DNA of 20,178 nt from QS-5-54-17 sp964489295. GTDB taxonomy: Bacteria; Patescibacteriota; Saccharimonadia; QS-5-54-17. The stretch is taken from the NCBI GenBank assembly GCA_964489295.1, contig CAZAXT010000015.1, forward strand, positions 1-20,178, in the 5' to 3' direction. Below the pieces are notes generated by a model. The model searched no databases. It was given only the letters and a program-made list of their open reading frames with translations, and was not told where the DNA came from. The translations under genes were made by a program, and so were the position numbers. This document shows, in pieces, positions 1 to 7,521 of the stretch (position 1 is the stretch's first letter; the number at the start of each line of letters is the position of its first letter).

Positions 1-472
1 TTTGCAACGCAGCATGGGTATCGAATGTAGTATCCAGCTCCGGCTGCTGGCCCAAAACACGCAATATGTGCAGCTTGAACGCAAGCTCTACTGCCCGCGG
101 TGAGTGTATGGTCAATGAAGCAAGCCCGTCACGAAGACACACATACATTTCAGCGGTTTCGTGTTTGTCACTTAGTTTGTCCGCCATTTCCAGAAACAAG
201 AACCCGGTGCGCAGCCGGTCATAATCGTGAGACAACATATACTGATCGTGGGTACGCGCGGATGTAATGACATCCAGGTTTTTGCCTTCCGCCAGCATCA
301 ATTCGATTTCAGTAAATACCTCCAAATGGCTGGCCAGCTTCGCCCGTATCCGCCGCACCCCTTTGGCAATGGCGGATATTTTGCCGTCGGGGGTTAGGAT
401 AGTATAGATGCGGTCGGCTTCGCCGTAGTTATGCCGCCGCAGAATGATACCGGTCGTTTTATAGGTTGCCAT
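1..472 (-). CDS. recO: DNA repair protein RecO, N-terminal part (cut by window edge)
   Basis: RecO works in RecF-pathway recombination, where it binds ssDNA and SSB and helps load RecA. Translating the minus strand from the ATG at 472-470 gives an open frame of 157 codons that runs off the left edge. It opens MATYKTTGIILRRHNYGEAD and continues with RIYTILTPDGKISAIAKGVRR, the typical N-terminal OB fold of RecO (a short strand, the GEADRI turn, then the G-K-I-S-A-I-A-K-G strand). A helical region follows, as in the family. AGGGA lies about ten bases before the ATG, inside the end of the upstream receiver gene, and the gap to that gene is 18 bases, so the two are probably co-transcribed. The C-terminal part, including any zinc-binding cysteines, is outside the window. 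Confidence 0.88.
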   Translation of the reverse strand, partial: MATYKTTGIILRRHNYGEADRIYTILTPDGKISAIAKGVRRIRAKLASHLEVFTEIELMLAEGKNLDVITSARTHDQYMLSHDYDRLRTGFLFLEMADKLSDKHETAEMYVCLRDGLASLTIHSPRAVELAFKLHILRVLGQQPELDTTFDTHAALQ

Positions 473-490
473 TGTGAGCGTCCCTGCACC

Positions 491-859
491 TTACGCGGCA
501 GCTTGGACTGCCGATGATAAATCATCGGGCGTAGTCTGCATTTTGACCAAATATTCTTGTACTCCGAGATCGTTTAGGTGGTTGCGACTGATGTCCAGAT
601 CTTCCATATCCACATTGGTCAATACGACGACCGGGATTCCGCGCCAGTCCTCATATCCTTGCAACTCCTGCAGCACCGCGATACCGTTACTACCCGGTAG
701 TAAAATGTCCAACACCACCACATCGAAATTTTCATCTTCCAGTGCGTCCAGTGCTCCCTGGGCCGTGCTGACATATGTCACGGTGTGTTTGTCTAACTCG
801 AGTTGCGACCCGTACATGATACTGACATCGACATCGTCTTCTACTAACAATACCTTCAT
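491..859 (-). CDS. Single-domain response regulator (CheY-like receiver)
   Basis: This 122-residue protein is a lone receiver domain. Acidic residues E7, D8 and D9 lie in LLVEDD, the phospho-acceptor is D51 in VVVLDILLPG, and the conserved Thr81 (VVLTN) and Lys106 (YLVK) are present. No DNA-binding or enzymatic output domain follows, so it must signal by protein contact or pass phosphate on. A histidine kinase gene lies 125 bases upstream on the same strand and is its likely partner; recO follows 18 bases downstream. The start has GGAG about ten bases upstream. The gap before it (860-984) contains TATATAGT- and TACAAT-like boxes on the minus strand, so it may also have its own promoter. The fold is certain; the target is unknown. 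Confidence 0.9.
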   Translation of the reverse strand: MKVLLVEDDVDVSIMYGSQLELDKHTVTYVSTAQGALDALEDENFDVVVLDILLPGSNGIAVLQELQGYEDWRGIPVVVLTNVDMEDLDISRNHLNDLGVQEYLVKMQTTPDDLSSAVQAAA

Positions 860-984
860 TCGCTTCGAGCTCCGCTATTCATATATTCGCATCCGTGCGC
901 GCTTAAATGACTATATAGTTGTATTGTACACAAAGAATCGTCTGCGTGCCACCTGCCTTTCGTCGCATTACCGCGTAGTAGTCT

Positions 985-1695
985 TTATGCGAACAGGCTT
1001 AATTGGTTGCTCATGGGTAAACGAATAGAAATTGTCGTGCAGGACTCCTGCGGTGACACAACCAAAGCGCCATCGTAAAATTCCACGATCGATTTGACGA
1101 TATACCAACTCAAACCGGCTGAACCACCTTGACCGCGCACCGGTTGCAGTTGCTTGCCGACGGTTCTGTCGATGTGCTTGACTTCACCCGGCGTAATCGG
1201 TTCGCCATGTGTATCGATACGCACGACGACCATACTACCGCGTCGCCGCGTTCGCACCGTAACTTCCGATTCAGCCGGTGCTTGTTTAACGACCGCCGTT
1301 ATGGCGTGCGTCAGCAATTGATACGCGCTGACCGAATCAGCCAACACCGGAGGTAGAGTCTGTCGCGGCTGCCACGCAACCGTTACATTTCTTTGTTGAG
1401 CGGTCGACTCCACTTCTTCAAGTACCGCTTGTAATTCGCTATGCAGCTGTACGGGCCGGATGTGCTGGGTATAGGGTAAATTCTCCACGTGAAGCAGACT
1501 CTCTACGAGGGCGTTCATCCGGTTCCCGGCACGCCGGATCTGCTCAACCTGCTCTTGCTGTTGTTCATTCAGCTCGCCGTGACTCTGGGATTGGAGCATG
1601 GCGCTCATACCGTGAACGATGGTCAAGGGAGTTTTCAGCTCATGCACGGCCGCCGCGATCAGCTCCAACTCACGCGAGTCTTCCTGGTTACTCAT
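985..1695 (-). CDS. Sensorless histidine kinase with a diverged ATP-binding domain
   Basis: The 236-residue protein begins only 17 residues before its H-box (VHELKTPL, His18), so it has no sensor or membrane segment: only a DHp dimerisation helix pair and a CA-type ATPase domain. The CA domain is unusual. The N-box Asn is His (LLTHAITAVV, about residues 131-140), the G1 box DxGxG reads DTHGEPI, and the G2 loop reads GGSAGLSWYIVKSIVE. The end of the domain is otherwise normal. A GTG at 1719 would add eight residues, but TGCTACAAT ends six bases before the ATG at 1695, so a leaderless start at 1695 fits better. The receiver gene downstream is the likely partner. It may be a weak kinase, a phosphatase or a phosphotransfer scaffold. 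Confidence 0.82.
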   Translation of the reverse strand: MSNQEDSRELELIAAAVHELKTPLTIVHGMSAMLQSQSHGELNEQQQEQVEQIRRAGNRMNALVESLLHVENLPYTQHIRPVQLHSELQAVLEEVESTAQQRNVTVAWQPRQTLPPVLADSVSAYQLLTHAITAVVKQAPAESEVTVRTRRRGSMVVVRIDTHGEPITPGEVKHIDRTVGKQLQPVRGQGGSAGLSWYIVKSIVEFYDGALVVSPQESCTTISIRLPMSNQLSLFA

Positions 1696-1701
1696 ATACG
1701 T

Positions 1702-1710
1702 ATTGTAGCA
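1702..1710 (-). promoter_or_regulatory. Extended -10 element for the histidine kinase (predicted leaderless)
   Basis: On the minus strand TGCTACAAT is a TGn-extended -10 box. Six bases (ACGTAT) separate it from the ATG at 1695, so transcription would start at or next to the start codon. There is no Shine-Dalgarno sequence. Confidence 0.55.
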
Positions 1711-1842
1711 GGCTGCCACTAGGCGTCAGGTAACAGGTTTCATATGTTAGAAGATAAAGGGGTAGGATTATAGAATATTACGGTGTACGGCTCCGCATAC
1801 CTTATACTGAATACGCAATACGAAACACCGATGCGCTCCGCA

Positions 1843-2484
1843 TCACCGTGTGATATCCGCCCGTTCCATAATGGTGTTGAATTCGTCACGAAAACTTTCA
1901 TTGCTTTCGGTCCACATGAGAATCGTATTATCGCGATACGGCAACGCGACCAAACTTCCGGTATGTTCGTCTCTGATATTACCTTCGTATCGAACACCTT
2001 CTATGCCGGATATAGCGACAGTAACAGCTTCCAACTCTCCTTGTTCCGCATCTTTTTGATACGAATCGATCGCTTGGGCGTATAATTCGTCAACCAACTG
2101 TAGCCGGAATGCCAACGGTCGATCTCTTCCTCCTTGCCTCCGTATGACATCCGGGTGCATAGACATATCAATATTCGTCCCGCTACCTGTTGAATCTTCC
2201 ACGTAAACACTCCATGACTTCGGATACGAAATGGATATATCTCCGTATACATCGGGCGAGTTGTACACCTGGTACGGGGTCTTCCGCTGTTCTTCGAAGC
2301 GAGCTTCGTCGGCTCTTCGCTGCTCCTGCCTGGCCTGTTGCACCGCCGAATCGATGCGTTGTTGTACCTGTGTCCGCTCCTGGTCGTATTTATATAGCGC
2401 CCATCCCGATAGTGCACCCAGTACAACAACCAGAAACCCCAGAATTACAACGATAACGGTCTTTTTTTTGCCCGAATTTTCCAT
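1843..2484 (-). CDS. Membrane-anchored PsbP-like lipoprotein-type domain protein, function unknown
   Basis: This is a 213-residue protein with a basic N-terminus (MENSGKKKT) and one strongly hydrophobic helix (about 9-30), which should hold it in the membrane with the rest outside. Residues about 33-68 are charged and Gln/Glu-rich and look coiled coil (ERTQVQQRIDSAVQQARQEQ). The remainder, starting VYNSPDVYGDISISYPKSW, resembles the PsbP/PsbP-like fold seen in many small CPR membrane proteins (the 'ISISYPKSWSVY' strand and a late 'LMWTESNE' segment). I recognise no catalytic motif. It has no Shine-Dalgarno sequence; TATGAT ends eight bases before the ATG. The stop codon lies in a small perfect hairpin (GATGCG CTC CGCATC, 1830-1844). 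Family assignment is tentative. Confidence 0.75.
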   Translation of the reverse strand: MENSGKKKTVIVVILGFLVVVLGALSGWALYKYDQERTQVQQRIDSAVQQARQEQRRADEARFEEQRKTPYQVYNSPDVYGDISISYPKSWSVYVEDSTGSGTNIDMSMHPDVIRRQGGRDRPLAFRLQLVDELYAQAIDSYQKDAEQGELEAVTVAISGIEGVRYEGNIRDEHTGSLVALPYRDNTILMWTESNESFRDEFNTIMERADITR

Positions 2485-2492
2485 TGGTTTTC

Positions 2493-2498
2493 ATCATA
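2493..2498 (-). promoter_or_regulatory. -10 element for the PsbP-like gene
   Basis: TATGAT on the minus strand is followed by eight bases and then the ATG at 2484. This is close enough to predict a leader of zero to two bases; no Shine-Dalgarno sequence is visible. Confidence 0.4.
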
Positions 2499-2607
2499 GC
2501 GCATGTGGTTATGGTAAAACAAGATTGAAACGTTAAAGTCCGGGTTTTGTGCATCATGCAACGAATCATGTGTTTTTAATCTCTTGCTTTATGTTTCCAC
2601 CGCATGA

Positions 2608-3090
2608 CTAGTACCAGTACAGAAATACCCCGTGTTTCTCCGTCTCCGGCGTTTTGCCGGGGATTCGAAACGTGTATGTAGCGATCGGTGTGCCGGGTGA
2701 TAGTTCGCGCTCCAGCTTCGTGTCCAGTTTTTCCATGAATCGGTTAATCAAAAACGCGTATATACCATCAGCGTGCGACACATCCACATGCCAATAGTTT
2801 CGCCAATGGATACGGACATAGTGTCGATACGGCCAGATACGAGCCAGTGACCATAGGTACAAAAACGGATTTATTTCGTAACCGACGCCATACAGCCCTC
2901 GTCGGGCGGCCATAAGTAAAAACGAGCCGGTGCCAGAGCCGAGATCGACTACGGTCTGGCCGGGTTCGAGATCAAGCAGATCAAGTGCGGTCTCGGCCTC
3001 CCGCCGGAATGTCGGCAACCACGGTGCCCCCACTAGTACACCCATACCGAAGGCGGTCACGACGGCCGCGGCCAACCACCAGTACACCAT
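2608..3090 (-). CDS. Membrane-anchored class I SAM methyltransferase, FAM173/ATPSCKMT-like
   Basis: The 160-residue protein has one N-terminal transmembrane helix (about 3-22) and then a compact Rossmann methyltransferase domain. Motif I is TVVDLGSGTGSF (about 46-57), followed by the acidic strand GVGYEINPFLYLW (about 68-80) that should bind the ribose of SAM. The layout (short membrane helix, D-L-G-S-G-x-G, Y-E-x-N-P, then the W-R-N-Y-W-x-V-D segment) is that of the FAM173 family, whose eukaryotic members methylate lysines of mitochondrial membrane proteins such as the ATP synthase c subunit. A protein-lysine target here is inference. The start lies three bases after the xseB stop, so it is probably the last gene of the xseA-xseB-methyltransferase operon. 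Confidence 0.78.
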   Translation of the reverse strand: MVYWWLAAAVVTAFGMGVLVGAPWLPTFRREAETALDLLDLEPGQTVVDLGSGTGSFLLMAARRGLYGVGYEINPFLYLWSLARIWPYRHYVRIHWRNYWHVDVSHADGIYAFLINRFMEKLDTKLERELSPGTPIATYTFRIPGKTPETEKHGVFLYWY

Positions 3091-3093
3091 CGG

Positions 3094-3354
3094 TCAGGAC
3101 GAACCCTTGTCCGTATCCTCTGCTTCTTCGGGTGTATCCTGGTCAAACGTTTCGGTGATTTCCTGGACGGTATTTTCGGCTTCTTCCAGCCATTGCTCCA
3201 AATGCGAGACGAGCTCCATGCCGCGTTGGAATTTTTCCAATGCCTGATCGATGTCCACGTCTTCGGACTCGAACCATGTGACTATCTGCTCCAGCTCTTC
3301 CAGTTGTGGCTGAAAACCGGATGATTTATCTGACGGTGTGGTCTGGTCTGACAT
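3094..3354 (-). CDS. xseB: Exodeoxyribonuclease VII small subunit
   Basis: Exonuclease VII degrades single-stranded DNA processively from both ends in repair; several small XseB helical hairpins coat the long C-terminal helix of each XseA. The 86-residue protein contains the family pattern FQPQLEELEQIVTWFESEDVD, then a second helix with ALEKFQRGMELVSHLEQWLEEAE. Flanking tails are acidic or polar. It overlaps the 3' end of xseA by 29 bases, and GGAGG lies about 12 bases before the ATG within xseA, so translation is probably coupled. It ends with TGA. The length is normal for the family (about 60-90). Confidence 0.93.
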   Translation of the reverse strand: MSDQTTPSDKSSGFQPQLEELEQIVTWFESEDVDIDQALEKFQRGMELVSHLEQWLEEAENTVQEITETFDQDTPEEAEDTDKGSS

Positions 3355-4513
3355 CGGTTATTTTCGCCTCCAATTCGCCTTTGGCTAATTGTATCACGAC
3401 CTGTTCACCGACCGAGACCCGGCCGGCTTCGCGGAGGATCGCGTTCTCGCTCCGCACCACTGCGTATCCACGCTGGAGCACGGTGTGCGGGTCGAAGCTG
3501 TGTAATGTCCGCTTGAGCCCGGCCATATGACCCCGGTTGCGTGAAAGCAATTGTTGCTGGTGACGCATGAGTGCGGTACGAGCGTGAGCTACCCGCTCTT
3601 TATATCGCGGAATATCGACCGTCCGCTTCATGGCTGCTACGTGCTGGCTGAGGTGGGTCCGGTAGTGCCGGATGTGCGCTTCGATCGACCGGACCAACGT
3701 CCGTTTGTAGGTGGCAAGCGACGAGTGCATTTCCTGACGATCCGGAACAATGTGCCGAGCAACATCGGTCGGTGTCACGGCTCGGACATCGGCCACCATA
3801 TCCGCCAGGGAAACGTCGGTTTCATGGCCCACCCCCACTACGGTGGGCACCCGGCTCCCGGCGACCGCTCGTACTACCGACTCAGCGTTGAAAGCTGTTA
3901 GATCTTCCAAGCCGCCCCCGCCCCGGGTGACGACCAGAGCATCCACCGGGTCTGACAATTGATTCACATACGAAATCGCCTTGGTGATGTAGTGAGGTGC
4001 CGTTTCTCCCTGGACCGTCGTATGCACGGCAAGGATGTTCACGCCTCCCCACCGCGCATCCACGGTTTTGCGGAAGTCACGATAAGCCGCCGACTCGAGC
4101 GATGTCACGACCGCTATCCGACTCGGAAACCGCGGCAGCGGACGCTTGCGGTCTTCGGCGAACAATCCTTCCCGCTCCAGCTTGGCTTTGAGTAGCTCGA
4201 ATTGCCGCTGCAATTCTCCTTCACCCATAGGTTCGATCCGTCGCACGTTTAAAGTAAATCTACCCTTCTGGGTCAGTTTCGGAACGGCATGCACCCGGAT
4301 TCGCATCCCGTCTTCGATCGGCGCTTCCAGCATCCCTAATGGAATCATGCAATTAACGACCGCGGTATCGTCTTTGAGATCAAAAAATGCCAATCGTCCA
4401 TTCCACTCTTTATACCCGGATACTTCACCCACGACCGTTACGATCGAAAAGGTCGCCGCCAGAGTGTCGTTCATGACCTGGACAAATTGACTGACACTAA
4501 TGTCGCTGGCCAT
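3326..4513 (-). CDS. xseA: Exodeoxyribonuclease VII large subunit
   Basis: This is the catalytic subunit of exonuclease VII. With the chosen start it has 395 residues, somewhat shorter than the usual 400-450. Residues 1-100 are the OB-type ssDNA-binding domain (SVSQF...GEVSGYKEWNGRLAFFDLKDD), residues about 100-270 are the nuclease core with RGGGGLEDLTAFN (197-209) and GVGHETDVSLADMVADVRA (about 227-245), and the rest is the long coiled coil that binds XseB. A start at 4531 is possible, but GAGAGG at 4520-4525 sits six bases before the ATG at 4513 and the family begins near 'SVSQF', so 4513 is preferred. It overlaps the flippase-like gene by 17 bases and xseB by 29, forming an operon. Confidence 0.94.
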   Translation of the reverse strand: MASDISVSQFVQVMNDTLAATFSIVTVVGEVSGYKEWNGRLAFFDLKDDTAVVNCMIPLGMLEAPIEDGMRIRVHAVPKLTQKGRFTLNVRRIEPMGEGELQRQFELLKAKLEREGLFAEDRKRPLPRFPSRIAVVTSLESAAYRDFRKTVDARWGGVNILAVHTTVQGETAPHYITKAISYVNQLSDPVDALVVTRGGGGLEDLTAFNAESVVRAVAGSRVPTVVGVGHETDVSLADMVADVRAVTPTDVARHIVPDRQEMHSSLATYKRTLVRSIEAHIRHYRTHLSQHVAAMKRTVDIPRYKERVAHARTALMRHQQQLLSRNRGHMAGLKRTLHSFDPHTVLQRGYAVVRSENAILREAGRVSVGEQVVIQLAKGELEAKITDVRPDHTVR

Positions 4514-5366
4514 TGGGAACCTCTCGTACATATTTGGTGTAGAAATAAAACCCGACCGCTAGAAAAGCGAACTTGACCACGACCCGGTACAGCAGGGTGG
4601 CCGAAACCCCGACCGACAGCGGCACGCCGGCAGCAGACAGCACCGTTACCATGACGACCTCGTACACTCCAAAGTCACCCGGGATAATACTCATGAACCC
4701 GGCGCCGTTGGCAAAGGCGTAGGCGATCACCACGACCCCGGGGTTAGGTATAACACCGAGCGCCCAGAACACTACGAATAGCACGCCCAACTCTGCCACG
4801 TTGCCGGCCAACCCCCACCAGAATGGTTGCTTCAAATACGCCCGGTTGCGCATCACCTGGTGAAAACCTTCATAAAAATCAACCAGNNNNNNNNNNNNNN
4901 NNNNNNNNNNNNNNNNNNNNNNNNNNNNNNNNNNNNNNNNNNNNNNNNNNNNNNNNNNNNNNNNNNNNNNNNNNNNNNNNNNNNNNGTGATGGCGTATTT
5001 GGAAAAATACACCAGTGTACTCTTGCCGGGAGGCACATCGTCATTCCGTAATACCGCCCCCATCAACGGCAACGAAGAAAGGCCTACCGTGGGAAGCGTG
5101 ACATTGACAAAAAATATCGCCCAGTTCAGCCCGAACAGCCGCCATAGCGATACAACATACCCGAAATGGATCAACATGCTGCGATGAAATTGGGCTTTAA
5201 CGACATAATTCAGGAGTTGGATCGGTATGACCAACAACAGGATCCGCCAGTCCGTATCGCGCAATAGCCGTAGTGCTTCGTGAATGTCAGCCCTGGCGAG
5301 GTATACGAACAAAGCAAAAAAGACGATACCGGCCAGAATGAGCCATCGTTGCAGATTCATTTTCAT
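4497..5366 (-). CDS. Flippase-like membrane protein (LPG_synthase_TM / UPF0104 type), interrupted by assembly gap
   Basis: This polytopic membrane protein belongs to the lysylphosphatidylglycerol-synthase transmembrane family (YbhN/AglD/MprF-N type), which is linked to lipid or lipid-linked glycan handling. The first half has two or three hydrophobic segments and the family-like LNWAIFFVNVTLPTVGLSSL (normally F-x-N-x-x-x-P-x-x-x-G). The second half has the typical GAGFMSIIPGDFGVYEVVMV segment (the G-x-x-P-G-x-x-G-x-x-E pattern) and a last helix before a short basic tail. One hundred Ns fall in the middle; the frame is the same on both sides if the gap is taken as exactly 100. At 289 codons it is shorter than the family's usual 300-350, so sequence is probably missing. 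TACAAT ends nine bases before the ATG. It leads the xseA operon. Confidence 0.8.
   Translation of the reverse strand: MKMNLQRWLILAGIVFFALFVYLARADIHEALRLLRDTDWRILLLVIPIQLLNYVVKAQFHRSMLIHFGYVVSLWRLFGLNWAIFFVNVTLPTVGLSSLPLMGAVLRNDDVPPGKSTLVYFSKYAIXXXXXXXXXXXXXXXXXXXXXXXXXXXXXXXXXXLVDFYEGFHQVMRNRAYLKQPFWWGLAGNVAELGVLFVVFWALGVIPNPGVVVIAYAFANGAGFMSIIPGDFGVYEVVMVTVLSAAGVPLSVGVSATLLYRVVVKFAFLAVGFYFYTKYVREVPNGQRH
4520..4525 (-). promoter_or_regulatory. Ribosome binding site of xseA
   Basis: GAGAGG on the minus strand lies six bases before the ATG at 4513 and decides against the upstream in-frame ATG at 4531. It is inside the end of the preceding gene region, as expected for an overlapping operon. Confidence 0.6.
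4887..4986. other. Assembly gap (100 N)
   Basis: Exactly 100 undetermined bases. A round 100 is the conventional placeholder for a scaffold gap of unknown size, so the true distance may differ. It falls inside the flippase-like gene. Confidence 0.97.
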
Positions 5367-5375
5367 TACTCACGC

Positions 5376-5381
5376 ATTGTA
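5376..5381 (-). promoter_or_regulatory. -10 element for the flippase-xseA-xseB operon
   Basis: TACAAT on the minus strand ends nine bases before the ATG at 5366, predicting a leader of about two bases. The divergent region 5367-5503 also serves the receiver gene on plus. Confidence 0.45.
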
Positions 5382-5489
5382 TCGTATACGACCCTCTACG
5401 AGTATAGGTCGGAGTTTTCGGGTTACATCCAAATACCTCCCGTAACGCATATATTGACGACCGGGGTGTACAGACAGCGCAAAACACGG

Positions 5490-5495
5490 TATGCT
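5490..5495 (+). promoter_or_regulatory. -10 element for the plus-strand receiver gene
   Basis: TATGCT is followed by eight bases and then the ATG at 5504, with no Shine-Dalgarno sequence between. I see no convincing -35 box at 16-18 bases. Confidence 0.35.
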
Positions 5496-5503
5496 TATGG
5501 TTA

Positions 5504-5890
5504 ATGGAAGACAAAGGCAAAAAAATTCTGTTAGTCGAAGATGACGAGGGGTTGGCCAACGTCTACAAAGCTCGCCTGGAGGCGGAAGGATTCGAAGTAT
5601 ACCACTGCAATAACGGCGAAACGGCGCTAAGTGACGCCATGAAACAAAAACCAGATTTAGTATTGCTTGATGTCATGATGCCCAAAATAAGCGGTTTTGA
5701 TGTTCTGGATATCCTCCGGAATACGCCCGAGGTTTCCAATGCCAAAATCGTCATGCTGACCGCACTCAACCAGGATACCGACCAGCAAAAAGCACAGGAT
5801 CTGGGCGTGGACGACTACCTGGTCAAATCACAAGTCGTCATCGCGGACGTCATTTCCCGGATCAAGTACCATCTCGGGATCCAGGAGTAG
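5504..5890 (+). CDS. Single-domain response regulator (CheY-like receiver)
   Basis: A 128-residue lone receiver. The acidic pocket is E12, D13 and D14 (LLVEDDEG), the phospho-acceptor is D56 in LVLLDVMMPKISG, and Thr86 (VMLTALN) and Lys108 (DDYLVK) complete the active site. There is no output domain. It is a distinct paralogue of the receiver at 491-859, with a better conserved 'LDVMMPKISGFD' loop. No kinase is adjacent, so it is an orphan here and may be served by the sensorless kinase at 985-1695. It is divergent from the flippase gene and convergent with rpmA; the 39-base gap to rpmA holds no clear terminator. It has a predicted very short leader. Confidence 0.92.
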   Translation: MEDKGKKILLVEDDEGLANVYKARLEAEGFEVYHCNNGETALSDAMKQKPDLVLLDVMMPKISGFDVLDILRNTPEVSNAKIVMLTALNQDTDQQKAQDLGVDDYLVKSQVVIADVISRIKYHLGIQE

Positions 5891-5929
5891 GTGCGGGATA
5901 CAGAGTGTGCGGAATCGTATAATATAGTA

Positions 5930-6211
5930 CTATCCTCCGTTCACGACCGAAACAACTGTCCGGCGGACGCGGTGGCCGCTGAAGCGGCGGACTTTAGTCT
6001 GGTAGAATTCGACTTTTCCGCCACGAGTAGCAAAAATGGTGTAATCCCGGCCGACACGCGTACCTTCACCCGGACGTTTCGTCATCCCGCGTTGGCGCAC
6101 CAGTACATTACCGGCCTTGACAGCTTCGCCGCCGAACCGCTTAACACCCAGTCGCTGACCGGGCGAGTCTTGAAGATTTTTTACTGAACCACCTGATTTG
6201 GTCTTTGACAT
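5930..6211 (-). CDS. rpmA: 50S ribosomal protein L27
   Basis: L27 sits by the peptidyl transferase centre of the large subunit, where its N-terminal tail reaches the tRNA ends. The 93-residue protein carries the signature QRLGVKRFGGE with GNVLVRQRG and GRDYTIFATRGGKVEF after it. The N-terminus MSKTKSGGSVKNLQDSPGQ matches the usual A-H-K-K-G-G-G-S-x-x-N-G-R-D-S tail with changes (KNLQDSPG for RNGRDSxx), and there is no Firmicute-type cleaved extension. It starts one base after the stop of the methyltransferase gene, with GGAG ten bases before the ATG inside that gene, so the two are translationally coupled. rplU, its usual neighbour, is not next to it. Confidence 0.96.
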   Translation of the reverse strand: MSKTKSGGSVKNLQDSPGQRLGVKRFGGEAVKAGNVLVRQRGMTKRPGEGTRVGRDYTIFATRGGKVEFYQTKVRRFSGHRVRRTVVSVVNGG

Positions 6212-6212
6212 A

Positions 6213-7364
6213 TCAGATTCGCTCCAAAAGCATTAATTGTCGCCCGACGTACTGATCCTGTCTTCGATAATGCAGGTCTCCATGGTCAACGCCGAGCATA
6301 TCAACATGATTGTACCCCAGGGATCGAAGGTCGTCAATTGCACGGGGGTTTTCACCTGAAGCCGCAAGTGCGGGCGTAATGGATCGTCCGTGACTCTCCC
6401 AGGAGGGTACAGCCAGACATACCGGCGTGCCTGCCGGAAGTTGGAATTGCAGTCGCTGCAACGTTTCCCCTAATAACGTATCGGCCTCATCCGCCAGCTG
6501 ATCCAAACGGGATCGTGGCGCTTCCCGGGTCATGATCGGGCCCAGATACATTTCCCCTGTGACCGCATCCACGTCCGCGGGCACGGTCACGGTACGGACA
6601 TCGCTTGCCTCTAAGGATTGAGCAGATTCGGCCGCGAATTCCCGCTCCAACCACGCCAGATTGGAGCGCGTACACTCGATCATGTCGGGATTTACATCAC
6701 TTCCGGCCGCTCTTTTCCCTGTCAGCAAAGCCTCTTGGAGTACGACACCGCTCCCGCAAAACGGGTCGAATACATATGAACCGCCGGTCAGATTGACCAT
6801 GATTCGGGCCAGCTTGGGCGGCAACATACCGGTTTCCATGTCCCGGCATGGACGCTGCATATCCCGCTTACTCAAGGCATCCACGTCTTGGACCCACACG
6901 GTTCTTGCGATGTATGTCCGCTCCCGGCCGATACTAACGAGTATCTCGCTGGCATATTCGTCCAACCGGTTGTACAGCACTTGTGCTGAATTCAGTGTTT
7001 GCCCACGGTCGAATACGGCCCGCGGTTTAAAACCCTCGTTCCGTAAGCGTTTTTTGACGCGCAAGCACAAATCCTTATATCGCGGCCATGTACCGCCGTA
7101 TATGCTGATCCCGAACGGCAATTTCCCGGTCCGGCCATCCATATACGAAGCCATGTGTTCCAACAGATGCGACTCTATGCCCGGCGTATCGGTTATGGGA
7201 ATCTCGTCAATGACTTCGGCCACCTTGCTACTACCCCCGAGACCGGTTGCATACGCACCTTCGAACACAGCGGTCGCGTCATTATGCGCCGAAACATCGC
7301 TATGAGCCCTGGCTAATTCAGCCAAGGACAAACGCGGATGGCTACCCAGTACTGCTATATACAT
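6213..7364 (-). CDS. Trm11-like SAM-dependent RNA methyltransferase
   Basis: The 383-residue protein resembles the Trm11/THUMP group that makes N2-methylguanosine in tRNA. The N-terminal half is a substrate-binding region with FGISIYGG, then KKRLRNEGFKPRAVF and LNSAQVLYNRL. The catalytic half begins RDMQRPCRDMETGMLPPKLA (linker typical of the group) and has motif I YVFDPFCGSGVVLQEAL (about 197-211) and the acidic GSDVNPDMI after it. Motif IV is VTGEMYLGP (about 268-276) instead of the DPPY/NPPY of well-studied enzymes. The upstream in-frame start at 7436 is rejected because the protein family starts at MYIAVLG and TATACT ends six bases before this ATG. The methylated nucleotide is not determinable here. 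rpmA follows one base later. Confidence 0.82.
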   Translation of the reverse strand: MYIAVLGSHPRLSLAELARAHSDVSAHNDATAVFEGAYATGLGGSSKVAEVIDEIPITDTPGIESHLLEHMASYMDGRTGKLPFGISIYGGTWPRYKDLCLRVKKRLRNEGFKPRAVFDRGQTLNSAQVLYNRLDEYASEILVSIGRERTYIARTVWVQDVDALSKRDMQRPCRDMETGMLPPKLARIMVNLTGGSYVFDPFCGSGVVLQEALLTGKRAAGSDVNPDMIECTRSNLAWLEREFAAESAQSLEASDVRTVTVPADVDAVTGEMYLGPIMTREAPRSRLDQLADEADTLLGETLQRLQFQLPAGTPVCLAVPSWESHGRSITPALAASGENPRAIDDLRSLGYNHVDMLGVDHGDLHYRRQDQYVGRQLMLLERI

Positions 7365-7370
7365 AGGAGT

Positions 7371-7376
7371 AGTATA
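7371..7376 (-). promoter_or_regulatory. -10 element for the methyltransferase-rpmA operon (predicted leaderless)
   Basis: TATACT on the minus strand is separated by six bases (ACTCCT) from the ATG at 7364. Those six bases contain no Shine-Dalgarno match at all, so a leaderless transcript is the simplest reading. Confidence 0.5.
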
Positions 7377-7521
7377 CCGCACATACCGCTCGCTTGGAGA
7401 CCGTTTCCATCTGTAACCGGCTCGTAACCCCTGCAAAAGGCGACTCGTTACAGCAATTATACCGCATCCGTCACCATTTGCGCCATAAGACCCCGGCCGT
7501 GGTACGATACGTATAGTTATT

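Noticed and set aside
474..1028. 184-codon plus-strand open frame
   Set aside because: It runs antisense to the receiver and histidine kinase genes, whose products carry clear family motifs; its translation has no recognisable feature.
1740..1997. 85-codon minus-strand open frame
   Set aside because: It overlaps the end of the PsbP-like gene in another frame and shows no coding features or ribosome site.
7365..7436. N-terminal extension of the Trm11-like protein
   Set aside because: The extra residues are not typical of the family, and a TATACT -10 box overlaps this stretch just before the ATG at 7364.
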